Source: Anaeroplasma bactoclasticum (GTDB taxonomy: Bacteria > Bacillota_I > Bacilli_A > Acholeplasmatales > Anaeroplasmataceae). From it: 41,545 bases of DNA. The notes under the pieces are model-generated. The model worked only from the letters and a program-made list of their open reading frames with translations. It was not told where the DNA came from and searched no databases. Position 1 is the stretch's first letter; each line of letters begins with the position of its first letter. A program made the position numbers and the translations under genes. The stretch covers positions 1 through 41,545 of the forward strand of contig NZ_QXEV01000015.1 in assembly GCF_003550015.1 (NCBI RefSeq). Reading direction: 5' to 3'. Shown in pieces: positions 18,449-25,762 of this stretch.

Positions 18449-18492
18449 AAATGAGACCTATATAGTATAAGCCTCATTTAAAACCAATACAA
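18449..18492 (-). promoter_or_regulatory. mntP promoter overlapped by a 31-bp inverted repeat
   Basis: The minus strand has TTGTAT (18487-18492), a 17-nt spacer and TATACT (18464-18469). An inverted repeat at 18449-18479 has 15-bp half-sites agreeing at 12 positions, with AAATGAG/CTCATTT ends, and is centred on the -10. It could be a metal-regulator operator. The same sequence could act as a weak terminator of the upstream gene, since T follows the stem. Confidence 0.6.
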
Positions 18493-18504
18493 TAAAGAAT
18501 AGAA

Positions 18505-18945
18505 TTATTGATTAAATAAATAAATTATTAAACCAATAAATGCAGTAAAGAATATAATCAATAAAATAGAAATAATCTTATTGGCATCTAGCTTTTTACC
18601 TGTTTTTCTTCTAAACTCCTTAAGTAATGCTTCCATATCCTTTTCATCCTCTAAGGAATCAATCTTTTTAATATACTTTTCAGATAGAGTTTCCATTTCC
18701 TCATACTCTGCTTGATAATAGTATTCTCTTGGAATCATATCCATATGCTTTTGAATTTTATCCTGATAATACCATCTACGATAGTTAAGATCCTTCATAT
18801 TTTCCCTATGAGTCTCTTCTTTAGTCTTTCGATCCATTTCCTTAAGATAGATATAGTTTTCCATCTGGCGCTGTGCCATTTCTGGAATTTGAGTAGTCTC
18901 TTCTACACTTTCTTCCTCAAGGTCCTTTTCCTTATTATCTTCCAT
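18505..18945 (-). CDS. Hypothetical tail-anchored coiled-coil protein
   Basis: 146 residues, not recognised. The first 120 are highly charged and predicted helical, very rich in Glu, Lys and Met/Tyr, compatible with a coiled coil. The C-terminus is a single hydrophobic helix (about residues 125-143) ending in LFNQ, so the protein is probably anchored by its tail with the charged part in the cytoplasm. It lies 10 nt after an alpha/beta hydrolase gene, implying co-transcription. Confidence 0.75.
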   Translation of the reverse strand: MEDNKEKDLEEESVEETTQIPEMAQRQMENYIYLKEMDRKTKEETHRENMKDLNYRRWYYQDKIQKHMDMIPREYYYQAEYEEMETLSEKYIKKIDSLEDEKDMEALLKEFRRKTGKKLDANKIISILLIIFFTAFIGLIIYLFNQ

Positions 18946-18955
18946 CGTAATCCTC

Positions 18956-19936
18956 CTACTTTAAAAGAAGCCCAAATGCCTTATCTAATAAGCTATTATC
19001 TAAAGCACCCATAGAATGGAAATCAAAGCCCTTCATATATTCTGTCTTTTCTTTTTCACCCATCTTTGATGTTTCTTCCATAAATTTTCTTCCAACGGCT
19101 ACTGCATTAATAGAATACTGAGGACAATGGTCCTTATCATCTACTATGATGTAGTTTAAATTAGATAGCTTCTTTTTTAACATATTAGTATTATACTTGA
19201 ATTTAACCACTTTGTCATTCGTTGAATGAATAATCACAACATTTCCCTTAAAATCAGCTAAAGAGGTAATAGCATTTGCTTTGGAATACTTCTTTGTTTT
19301 ACCGTATTCAATGATTTTATAAAAAGGAATAATAAACCATAATCCCTTAGGAAGCATTCCTTTCATACAAGAGGATATACTAATAAATGGTGCAAGTGCC
19401 AATACACCCTTAATATCTTTATGATAATAAGGAATATTTGTTGCAGCAAAACCACCCCAAGAGTGTCCATATACATAGATTTCTCTTTCTTTAAGTAATG
19501 GATTCTCTTTTACGTATTTAATAATTGCATCTGCACATCTTAAAGAATTTGCTAAGCCTCTTAAATTACCGGTAGAATCATTTGTTCCTTCATAATTCAT
19601 AGCTAAAACCTGATAGCCCTTATGGCAAATATATTCAATATCCTGTACATATGCAGCTACTCCACTCCACATGCCATGAAACACAACAAAGATTTTTGTT
19701 TTATCATAATTAGGATAACTATATAAGCCACCCTTTAATATAGAATCTTCCATATTAATTTCAACAGGTGAAAAATCAAGGCCGAACTCTTCTTTAGTAT
19801 AATAATTTATTCTAGTATCATCATAATAATGCCCAATAAAAAAGGCTTTATGAAGCTTTTTTGCAATGGCATAAGCAACTATTGCAAAAATAAGTAAAAA
19901 CGCCAAAATCCCCAAAATAATATATAACCAAAGCAT
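18956..19936 (-). CDS. Membrane-anchored alpha/beta hydrolase
   Basis: A serine hydrolase of the alpha/beta fold, similar in plan to YqkD/BEM46-type proteins. Residues 1-28 form one membrane helix. The oxyanion region is VVFHGMWSG, the nucleophile elbow GHSWGG, the acid is probably the Asp of HSTNDKVV, and the catalytic His is in DDKDHCPQYS. 326 residues. The RBS AGGAGG overlaps the downstream end of the coaX terminator, so it may rely on read-through or a promoter inside coaX. Substrate unknown. Confidence 0.82.
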   Translation of the reverse strand: MLWLYIILGILAFLLIFAIVAYAIAKKLHKAFFIGHYYDDTRINYYTKEEFGLDFSPVEINMEDSILKGGLYSYPNYDKTKIFVVFHGMWSGVAAYVQDIEYICHKGYQVLAMNYEGTNDSTGNLRGLANSLRCADAIIKYVKENPLLKEREIYVYGHSWGGFAATNIPYYHKDIKGVLALAPFISISSCMKGMLPKGLWFIIPFYKIIEYGKTKKYSKANAITSLADFKGNVVIIHSTNDKVVKFKYNTNMLKKKLSNLNYIIVDDKDHCPQYSINAVAVGRKFMEETSKMGEKEKTEYMKGFDFHSMGALDNSLLDKAFGLLLK

Positions 19937-19952
19937 ATTTATCCTCCTTTTT

Positions 19953-19979
19953 AAAAAATGGCAGCTGTTATGCTGCCAT
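19953..19979 (-). terminator. coaX terminator
   Basis: An 8-bp stem ATGGCAGC/GCTGCCAT with a 6-nt loop holding the coaX stop, followed by six T leftward. Confidence 0.75.
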
Positions 19980-20720
19980 ATTTCTTTTATAAATCTCTAA
20001 TAAACCATCTAGGGTTAAATTATCCTTTTGTGTAATACTATGCTTACATAAAGGAACAATTAATCTAGATAATCCACCAGTTGCGATAACTGGAATATTT
20101 GGATTATGGATTTCTTCCATGATTCTATCAATCATTCCATCCACTTGTGCAGCAGCTCCAAGTACTACTCCAGATTGAATACACGCAATAGTATTTGTAC
20201 CAATTGCCTTCTTTGGAGTAACTAATTCAACATTAGGTAATAATGCTGCAGAAGATACTAAGGATTTTAATGAAATGGAAACTCCAGGGGCAATACTACA
20301 GCCCAAGAAGGTTGCATTCTTCATATAAATATATTTTGTTGCAGTTCCTAAATCCACCAATATTACTTCAGGATAATCCTCTAAGGCACCGGCACAATCA
20401 CAAATCATGTCGGCACCTACAGTTTTTGGATCATCTACCTTAAGAGAAACTCCAGTTTTAATTCCTGGACCAATAATTTTAGCCTCTATATTATAGTAAG
20501 ATTGGAATACCTTCTTTAAGGCACTCGTAACAATAGGAACTACTGAGGAAATAATAACATCCTCAATTTCATATGAATTAAGCATGGTTCTAATTAAAAG
20601 ATAATATTCATCACTTGTTTTATCTGTGAAGGTTTTTAATCTGAATGTATTGCTTATGGATTTTTTATCTGAAAAACCAAACACGATATTTGAATTACCA
20701 ATATCTACTAATAAAACCAT
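19968..20720 (-). CDS. coaX: Type III pantothenate kinase
   Basis: First step of CoA synthesis: ATP-dependent phosphorylation of pantothenate. It has the ASKHA fold motifs: LLVDIGNSNIVFG (phosphate 1), VDDPKTVGADMICDCAGA, LVDLGTATKYIYM (phosphate 2), the substrate loop GCSIAPGVSISLKSL and the C-terminal VIATGGLSRLI (adenosine). Length 250 residues is typical of CoaX, which is feedback-resistant and needs a monovalent cation. It starts 12 nt after an ECF S-component gene, which suggests that the transporter carries pantothenate. Confidence 0.94.
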   Translation of the reverse strand: MVLLVDIGNSNIVFGFSDKKSISNTFRLKTFTDKTSDEYYLLIRTMLNSYEIEDVIISSVVPIVTSALKKVFQSYYNIEAKIIGPGIKTGVSLKVDDPKTVGADMICDCAGALEDYPEVILVDLGTATKYIYMKNATFLGCSIAPGVSISLKSLVSSAALLPNVELVTPKKAIGTNTIACIQSGVVLGAAAQVDGMIDRIMEEIHNPNIPVIATGGLSRLIVPLCKHSITQKDNLTLDGLLEIYKRNMAA

Positions 20721-20732
20721 ATAATTCTCCTT

Positions 20733-21410
20733 TTAAATGCTTGCTATGATTTCTTCTTCTAATACTGAATTCTCTTCTTCTTCAAGGAATTCGTCAAAAT
20801 TATGTGCAAAGCCAAGATTATAATTTCTTGCTAATACCTTAATTAATACTACTAATGCTGGAGATGCAACTGCACTAACTGTGAATTCAATTGCGAAGTT
20901 AACAGTTACAACTGTTGCCCATGTTACTGCAAAATCTGCAAAATATGGTAATGAATTAAAGAATAATACTGCACCAACCATGAATAAGCCAGTGTTAATA
21001 ACTGGAACTAATAATGTTGCTAAAACCACACCAACACCAAATAATGTAATCTTTGTCTTCTTATTCTCATTCTTTCTAGCAATAAAGCTAAATAAATTGA
21101 ATACTAAACCAGCAACTAAACCAGCAATTCCTGTCTTTAATAAACATAAGATAATAGTTGCTGCTGGATTAACTGGCATAAATAAACCCTGTGTTCCAGG
21201 TGCAGTGATTACAATTGCACCCATAACTAATCCTAAGAATCCGCCTGCTAGAGGTCCATATAAAATGGCTCCCACTACAATAGGAATTAAAGCAAGAGTA
21301 ATTTCTACCTCGCCAAACTTAACATAGTTGCTTAAAAATTGTAAAGCAACTACTAAAGCTGTAAGTGTTGCTAAACCTACAAGCTTCTTAATTAATAAAC
21401 TGTTTTTCAT
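20733..21410 (-). CDS. ECF transporter S component, probably for pantothenate
   Basis: A small integral-membrane substrate-binding subunit of an energy-coupling-factor vitamin transporter. With ATG 21410 (AAAGGA 10 nt upstream, chosen over ATG 21440, which precedes that site) it has 225 residues and about six helices. Glycine/proline turns such as YGPLAGGFLGLVMGAI and VNPAATIILCLLKTGIAG are typical of ECF S proteins. Adjacency to coaX makes PanT-like pantothenate uptake the best guess; it is inference. The EcfA/EcfT module is not in the window. Confidence 0.8.
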   Translation of the reverse strand: MKNSLLIKKLVGLATLTALVVALQFLSNYVKFGEVEITLALIPIVVGAILYGPLAGGFLGLVMGAIVITAPGTQGLFMPVNPAATIILCLLKTGIAGLVAGLVFNLFSFIARKNENKKTKITLFGVGVVLATLLVPVINTGLFMVGAVLFFNSLPYFADFAVTWATVVTVNFAIEFTVSAVASPALVVLIKVLARNYNLGFAHNFDEFLEEEENSVLEEEIIASI

Positions 21411-21461
21411 TATATAAATTTCCTTTCTTTTTAGGCCCATACGGGTCCCATAAGCGAGTTT

Positions 21462-21490
21462 ATTATATTATTATAATAACGAAAAAACAA
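21462..21490 (-). promoter_or_regulatory. Promoter of the S-component/coaX operon
   Basis: The minus strand has TTGTTT (21485-21490), a 17-nt spacer and TATAAT (21462-21467). The leader of about 45 nt begins with a GC-rich CCC/GGG stem-loop near 21433-21446. Confidence 0.7.
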
Positions 21491-21496
21491 GAATTA

Positions 21497-21799
21497 TTAG
21501 TTTTGTTCTAAAATATCCACAAGTGAAAGCGTAATCCTAATTTCTTTTTCATTTAAGAAAATGGAATTTTCACTAAATTCAATCTTAGTATTTTTAGGAA
21601 ATACCTGATTTTTTTCTAGACAAGCAAAAACAAAAGTTTTCTCTTGAATCATATCTAATTCCGGACGATATCCATTGGCTATTAAATCCAAATGAATTGG
21701 CATTAAAATATCAAAATAAAGCTTATTATTTTTTATATAGATTTTCTTAACCTCATATTCATTAAAATCATAATTCTTTAAAAAGAAATCTAATGTCAT
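21497..21799 (-). CDS. Hypothetical protein, 100 residues
   Basis: Not recognised. A small acidic, probably soluble protein with alternating hydrophobic strands (for example VKKIYIKNNKLYFDIL and NTKIEFSENSIFLNEKEIRI), suggesting a beta-rich fold. AAGGGG lies 8 nt before the ATG. A TATAAT box lies near 21828. It sits between the rpsU terminator and the coaX operon promoter and appears monocistronic. Confidence 0.65.
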   Translation of the reverse strand: MTLDFFLKNYDFNEYEVKKIYIKNNKLYFDILMPIHLDLIANGYRPELDMIQEKTFVFACLEKNQVFPKNTKIEFSENSIFLNEKEIRITLSLVDILEQN

Positions 21800-21842
21800 A
21801 AAATCATCCCCTTTTAAAGAATTATATAAAATTTTAACAAAG

Positions 21843-21863
21843 AAAAAAAGGGCTTTTGCCCTT
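21843..21863 (-). terminator. rpsU terminator
   Basis: AAGGGC/GCCCTT stem with a TTTT loop and a T run leftward. Confidence 0.7.
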
Positions 21864-21868
21864 AATTC

Positions 21869-22042
21869 TTACTTATATTTCTTACGAGCTTCCTGTCTCT
21901 TCTGCTTACGAACATCAGATGGCTTTAAATAGTACTGACGCTTCTTAGCTTCCTGAAGGTTACCAGATCTTGAAACATCGCGCTTAAATCTACGTAATGC
22001 ATCTTCAATGCTTTCTTTTTCACGAACTACAATTTTTGGCAT
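21869..22042 (-). CDS. rpsU: Small ribosomal subunit protein bS21
   Basis: A component of the 30S subunit near the anti-Shine-Dalgarno region. The 57-residue basic protein starts [21 protein letters not shown] and ends in a lysine/arginine-rich tail, typical of S21. The start at 22042 is fixed by AAGGAGG 11 nt upstream. A longer in-frame reading from 22084 adds residues that precede this site and is unlikely. It is a single-gene unit with a strong promoter. Confidence 0.95.
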   Translation of the reverse strand: MPKIVVREKESIEDALRRFKRDVSRSGNLQEAKKRQYYLKPSDVRKQKRQEARKKYK

Positions 22043-22082
22043 GTTAACTCTAGCCTCCTTCCAGGGAAAAACTCCGTGTTTC

Positions 22083-22111
22083 ATTATATCAAATAGTATT
22101 TTTTTTGTAAA
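22083..22111 (-). promoter_or_regulatory. rpsU promoter
   Basis: The minus strand has TTTACA (22106-22111), a 17-nt spacer and TATAAT (22083-22088) with extended TG. One of the best promoter matches in the window. Confidence 0.8.
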
Positions 22112-22138
22112 GTTATATTTTTCTTTTTTTGAAAAAAA

Positions 22139-22891
22139 TTAGTTTTCAAACAAAAATTTCATATAAATTGGAATTCTTTTCTCCCAATCGGCCTCGCAAT
22201 GCTCACCATTAGGCTCAAAATAAAACATAAATGGAATATCCTTTTTTACAAACTCATCTTGAATCTCATAATGATATTTTTGAATTAAATCTCTATTCCA
22301 TTCTCTTCCACCATAATCCATATATACTCTTGTATCTTTACTTATATTACTATTTCTAATATCTTCTTTTAATTCATTAGGACATAGCATTATTGCGCTA
22401 GATAGACATGCAGCATATTTGAAGATATGATTATATTTAACTATACTATATAAACTCATAAGGCCACCCATAGATGCTCCTGCAATCATTGTATTTGCTC
22501 TATCTGGTAGGGTTCTATATTTTTTATCCATTTCTTCTTTAAACTCACCAGTAAGCCAATCCATATAGGTCTTACCTCTTCCATCTATATATTCTTCAAT
22601 TAAATACATGGGCTTCATATGATAAGGAAAATATTCATAGTATCTCTCATTACCAACATGATTACAATCCACACCTATAATAATCATTTTCTTTTTATAG
22701 AAATCCATAAACTCTTGTAAGCCCCAGGACTTTCCATATGTTGCATCCTGATTAAAGAATAGATTGTGTCCATCATACATATATATTACTGGATACCTTT
22801 CATTTGACTCATAATAGTTTGGAGGTAAATATACCTCTACTCTTCTAGATAGTCCAAAAGGAGTAATATAAACGTTAAACTTTTCTACCAT
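22139..22891 (-). CDS. Putative esterase (alpha/beta hydrolase, COG2819-like)
   Basis: A 250-residue serine hydrolase of the putative esterase family (enterochelin esterase and esterase D relatives). Features: a beta-rich N-terminus with EVYLPPNYYES, RYPVIYMYDGHNLF, the nucleophile elbow AGASMGGLMS and a C-terminal catalytic His in NGEHCEADWEKR. No signal peptide, so cytoplasmic. GGTGG lies about 6 nt before the ATG. It has its own promoter and is immediately downstream of a small-RNA candidate. Substrate unknown. Confidence 0.85.
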   Translation of the reverse strand: MVEKFNVYITPFGLSRRVEVYLPPNYYESNERYPVIYMYDGHNLFFNQDATYGKSWGLQEFMDFYKKKMIIIGVDCNHVGNERYYEYFPYHMKPMYLIEEYIDGRGKTYMDWLTGEFKEEMDKKYRTLPDRANTMIAGASMGGLMSLYSIVKYNHIFKYAACLSSAIMLCPNELKEDIRNSNISKDTRVYMDYGGREWNRDLIQKYHYEIQDEFVKKDIPFMFYFEPNGEHCEADWEKRIPIYMKFLFEN

Positions 22892-22925
22892 TGTTCCACC
22901 TCAAAATCGAATATTAGTATCTTAT

Positions 22926-22953
22926 ATTATAGCATATTCTACCTTTATTTCAA
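22926..22953 (-). promoter_or_regulatory. Promoter of the putative esterase
   Basis: The minus strand has TTGAAA (22948-22953), a 16-nt spacer and TATAAT (22926-22931) with extended TG. It begins right after the terminator of the small-RNA candidate. Confidence 0.75.
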
Positions 22954-22956
22954 AGT

Positions 22957-23047
22957 ATATAAAAACGTTCTGGCTGAGCAGCACCAGAACGTTTTAAAAA
23001 AGGGGATGTATACTGGATTAAATCCATAGTTAGTCTTAACTAACCAT
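22957..23047 (-). ncRNA. Candidate small regulatory RNA (about 90 nt)
   Basis: Between two genes lies a complete transcription unit without a convincing ORF. A near-consensus promoter is followed by a 6-bp hairpin (GTTAGT/ACTAAC, 23029-23044), a small stem TGGAT/ATCCA (23014-23026), a single-stranded CAUCCCCUUUUUU stretch (22996-23008) and a 12-bp terminator (AAAACGTTCTGG/CCAGAACGTTTT, 22962-22995) followed by T. The C-rich stretch is complementary to Shine-Dalgarno sequences, as in RsaE/RoxS-type sRNAs of Firmicutes. A 25-codon frame from ATG 23027 lacks an RBS. It could instead be a leader of the esterase gene. Confidence 0.65.
22961..22995 (-). terminator. Terminator of the small-RNA candidate
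   Basis: A 12-bp perfect stem with a 10-nt loop and five T reading leftward. It is stronger than most gene terminators nearby. Confidence 0.8.
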
Positions 23048-23052
23048 TTATT

Positions 23053-23080
23053 ATTATATTCATTTTAAATAAGATGTCAA
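23053..23080 (-). promoter_or_regulatory. Promoter of the small-RNA candidate
   Basis: The minus strand has TTGACA (23075-23080) and TATAAT (23053-23058), both perfect consensus, with a 16-nt spacer. No ORF of substance follows before the terminator. Confidence 0.8.
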
Positions 23081-23092
23081 CAGCATTTTAAT

Positions 23093-23125
23093 AAAAAATA
23101 AAAGAAATGACAAATTGCCATTTCT
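23093..23125 (-). terminator. Terminator of the 23.1 kb membrane protein gene
   Basis: AGAAATG/CATTTCT stem (23103-23125) with a T-rich tract leftward. Confidence 0.6.
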
Positions 23126-23553
23126 CATTTTTGAATGATTAAAGCTTTCCCATTATAATGCTTCGCTTCTACTTTTGATTTTATTTGGATTTTTTCTATG
23201 AAATCCTTTGATACTACATTTGCACTTCTAAATGTCATAGATTCTACTTTGTATTCAATGACTGCTATATATTTATCTTTATTAAAACCAAACTTAGAGC
23301 TTTTTTGAAATTTATCTACCAATGTAGCCTTAATTACATCCTTTGATTTTTTACAATTTAAATAATTAATTGTAGAAGGTAGTCCTAAAAATATAGGTCC
23401 AATAGATAAAGTTATGAATAATACAAATAATACAACATATATATAATATCCACCATTGAATATGGACATCAATAAAAATGAAATTGCTAATAATATTAGT
23501 GGAATAGCTAAAATAATGTAGATTACTTCAATATAGACATTATATTTTTTCAT
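23125..23553 (-). CDS. Hypothetical two-helix membrane protein
   Basis: Not recognised. With the start at ATG 23553 it has 142 residues. Two hydrophobic helices (about residues 8-32 and 38-62) are followed by a soluble domain with strands VIKATLVDKFQ, KYIAVIEYKVES and FRSANVVSKDF. This plan resembles DUF3592-like membrane proteins, but I cannot confirm it. It overlaps the preceding GNAT-like gene by 14 nt, so it is co-translated with the 25.7-23.1 kb operon. The upstream in-frame start at 23586 would give a longer overlap. Confidence 0.7.
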   Translation of the reverse strand: MKKYNVYIEVIYIILAIPLILLAISFLLMSIFNGGYYIYVVLFVLFITLSIGPIFLGLPSTINYLNCKKSKDVIKATLVDKFQKSSKFGFNKDKYIAVIEYKVESMTFRSANVVSKDFIEKIQIKSKVEAKHYNGKALIIQK

Positions 23554-23836
23554 CGTAGAAAACATCCTTTTTTTCTGGATTCTCACTAAAGTATTTCACA
23601 GCATAGCTACAAGTAATTCTAACCTTATAGCCTTTTTCTTTTATTACCTCATATGTAGCATCCATAAGTTTTTTTGCAATACCCATTCCTCTTAATGTGC
23701 CATCTACAAAGGTTCTATTAATATTTACAACACCATCTAAATCTTTAGGAAATGTTACATATGCAATCATATTGCCATCTTTATCCTTGATATAGACACA
23801 ATCATCCTCTTTAATGATTTCACTTAAATTTTCCAT
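23540..23836 (-). CDS. Small GNAT-like N-acetyltransferase (COG2388/YidJ type)
   Basis: A 98-residue minimal GNAT-fold protein. After an N-terminal strand pair comes INRTFVDGTLRGMGIAKKLMDA, with the RGxGxA acetyl-CoA loop, and a C-terminal TCSYAVKYFSENPE motif characteristic of this short group. AGAGG lies 7-8 nt before the ATG. It starts 9 nt after the ion-channel gene. Acceptor substrate unknown. Confidence 0.88.
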   Translation of the reverse strand: MENLSEIIKEDDCVYIKDKDGNMIAYVTFPKDLDGVVNINRTFVDGTLRGMGIAKKLMDATYEVIKEKGYKVRITCSYAVKYFSENPEKKDVFYDEKI

Positions 23837-23845
23837 ATAGTACCT

Positions 23846-25684
23846 CTAAAATTTAACATAAACTAATGAATCCGTAGGATGAATAACTACATCCTTCTTC
23901 TCATCCTGATTCTCATGGAAGAATATTACATTATCGCCTCTGCATATACCTAAAAGGATATTTTCACCCTTAAAGCATTTATAGAAAGAGGATAATAATT
24001 CTGCTTTAGATTTAAAGATTAAGTCTTTATCCATTTCAATGACAGATGATGCAGGATTTACTGCGATATCAAAATCATTTGCATCAAAGGCATGGTCTGT
24101 TGTAAGTAGCTTATCAAAGAATTTCTTGGAATCCTGGTTCATCGCAAGCTGTGTAATAAGCAAGCTCATCATCTTATTAGAAATAATTGTATTATGAATA
24201 TCAAAATCTCTTATAGAAGATAAATTTCTAGAATCTAGGATTTCTGTAATATATGTCAAGTTTTCTCTTTTTGGGAATGCCTTAGATAAAGCAATCAATG
24301 TAACAAAGACATTTGCATCATAGGATTCTTCTGCAACAGAATCATCAGATAGTATTAAAACCTTCTTTTCTCCAGTAGCTTCTTTAATATCTTGAATTAA
24401 TTTATCATTTTCATCCTTATGATAATGCTTAATTGTATATTTAAATTCAGGAGATTCAGCACTTCTATTTAAATTATCTAAAATGAATTCTCTTTTTTGA
24501 TTATCTCCAATTACAAAGATACTACATGGATCATGTCTTACAGGACCCCTTGGCTTTAAAACAACGTTTGATTCATATGGAGCATTTCTTCTTTTTTGAA
24601 TTTCCTTTTCATCATTTGCTAAAACAAATAATTTATTTAATGTAACAACAGGAATTGAATTGTCATGTATCTTCATAAAATCAGATACACTCTCTTTTGA
24701 ATTTAAGGAATAGAATTCTGCACCTTCAAAGGAGAATAATTCTAAATAAACCAAAGCCATTTCTGGATCTACAATGGACTGGGCAATAATTTGTCCAATC
24801 TTTTTATTAAAGGATACTGGAATAATACTTTTATTTTTTAATGAATTAACTGTAAAGCTAATATTTTCAATTTGCTTTCTAGTTTCATCTGAATTTGTTT
24901 CAACAACAATTTGAGTATTACTCTTAATACCAAAGGAACCTAATCTTAAAATAATCTTAAGATTTAATAAATCAGAATTTAATATATCATCGTCATCATA
25001 ATCTACCATATCTTCTCTTGCCATAACTACAATTTCAGATGCCTTTTCAATAGATATATCATCTAGATTTCCTCTAAGAAGGGAATCTCCTTCTTTTATA
25101 ATTAAATTTGCTTTATATTTTTGAGTTACGTCATTCGCAAGAAATAAAGATTTAATTTCAGATTCAATATATTCCTTTGTTTGATTGGATAAAATGACAA
25201 TATTATTTTTAAAGCCTTTTTGCATTAGATTAAAAATAATATCAGGAACCTTAGAATTCCAATTTAGAATTACAAAATGATTGGATAATACAATTTTACC
25301 CTTAGCCTTACTCTTTTTATCAATATAGCTCCTTAGGCTTGTTGTAACCATAGCTACAATAGCACCACTAAATAATACCATTTCAACTACAATGGTAACT
25401 GCAGCTAAAACCATCATAGATAAATGATTTGTATCATATTCCAAAATAGAGTTTGGGGCAATCATCCATTTTACTGCAGTAACAAATGCTGCCGCAAATC
25501 TGCCCTCAAAAAAATAAGCCTCATATTTATTATTATCTATTCCAAACGCAATTAATGACACAATAAATAAAATAATAAAATTTATGATTAAAAGGGATAA
25601 CAAAGTAACCAAAAGAGGCTTTTGGTAAGTTTGCATCGTACTTTTCGCTTTTATTTTTAAAAATAAGGATTTTAAAAACTTCAT
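23846..25684 (-). CDS. CASTOR/POLLUX-type ion channel protein
   Basis: Probable ligand-gated cation channel of the CASTOR/POLLUX/SYM8 family with tandem RCK-like cytosolic domains. The start at ATG 25684 is set by AGGAGG 6 nt upstream (TTG 25705 precedes it), giving 612 residues. Helices lie at about 15-45 and 75-110 around a pore-like FVTAVKWMIAPNS segment. Then come the family signature LSNHFVILNWNSKVPDII and two Rossmann-like domains, the second starting near CSIFVIGDNQKR. First gene of a three-gene operon. Plant homologues are nuclear-envelope channels; the bacterial role is poorly known. Confidence 0.85.
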   Translation of the reverse strand: MKFLKSLFLKIKAKSTMQTYQKPLLVTLLSLLIINFIILFIVSLIAFGIDNNKYEAYFFEGRFAAAFVTAVKWMIAPNSILEYDTNHLSMMVLAAVTIVVEMVLFSGAIVAMVTTSLRSYIDKKSKAKGKIVLSNHFVILNWNSKVPDIIFNLMQKGFKNNIVILSNQTKEYIESEIKSLFLANDVTQKYKANLIIKEGDSLLRGNLDDISIEKASEIVVMAREDMVDYDDDDILNSDLLNLKIILRLGSFGIKSNTQIVVETNSDETRKQIENISFTVNSLKNKSIIPVSFNKKIGQIIAQSIVDPEMALVYLELFSFEGAEFYSLNSKESVSDFMKIHDNSIPVVTLNKLFVLANDEKEIQKRRNAPYESNVVLKPRGPVRHDPCSIFVIGDNQKREFILDNLNRSAESPEFKYTIKHYHKDENDKLIQDIKEATGEKKVLILSDDSVAEESYDANVFVTLIALSKAFPKRENLTYITEILDSRNLSSIRDFDIHNTIISNKMMSLLITQLAMNQDSKKFFDKLLTTDHAFDANDFDIAVNPASSVIEMDKDLIFKSKAELLSSFYKCFKGENILLGICRGDNVIFFHENQDEKKDVVIHPTDSLVYVKF

Positions 25685-25714
25685 AGTGCTCCTCCTATAC
25701 TTCAATTATTAGTA

Positions 25715-25722
25715 ATTATAAC
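25715..25722 (-). promoter_or_regulatory. Extended -10 promoter of the channel operon
   Basis: The minus strand has TATAAT at 25715-25720 with upstream TGT, about 30 nt before the start codon. The -35 is not clear because it falls in the preceding gene's T tract. Confidence 0.5.
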
Positions 25723-25732
25723 AAAAGAAAGT

Positions 25733-25760
25733 AAAAAAAAGAAGCCATTTGAATGGCTTC
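25733..25760 (-). terminator. Terminator of the GtrA-like/HGS-rich pair
   Basis: GAAGCCAT/ATGGCTTC stem with a TTGA loop, followed leftward by eight T. Confidence 0.85.
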
Positions 25761-25762
25761 CA

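Noticed and set aside
18429-18504. yybP-ykoY manganese riboswitch upstream of mntP
   Set aside because: The gap is only 76 nt and lacks the paired loops; a promoter and inverted repeat fill it.
22995-23027. 25-codon ORF in the small-RNA candidate as a real peptide gene
   Set aside because: No Shine-Dalgarno sequence, and the frame runs through the terminator stem.
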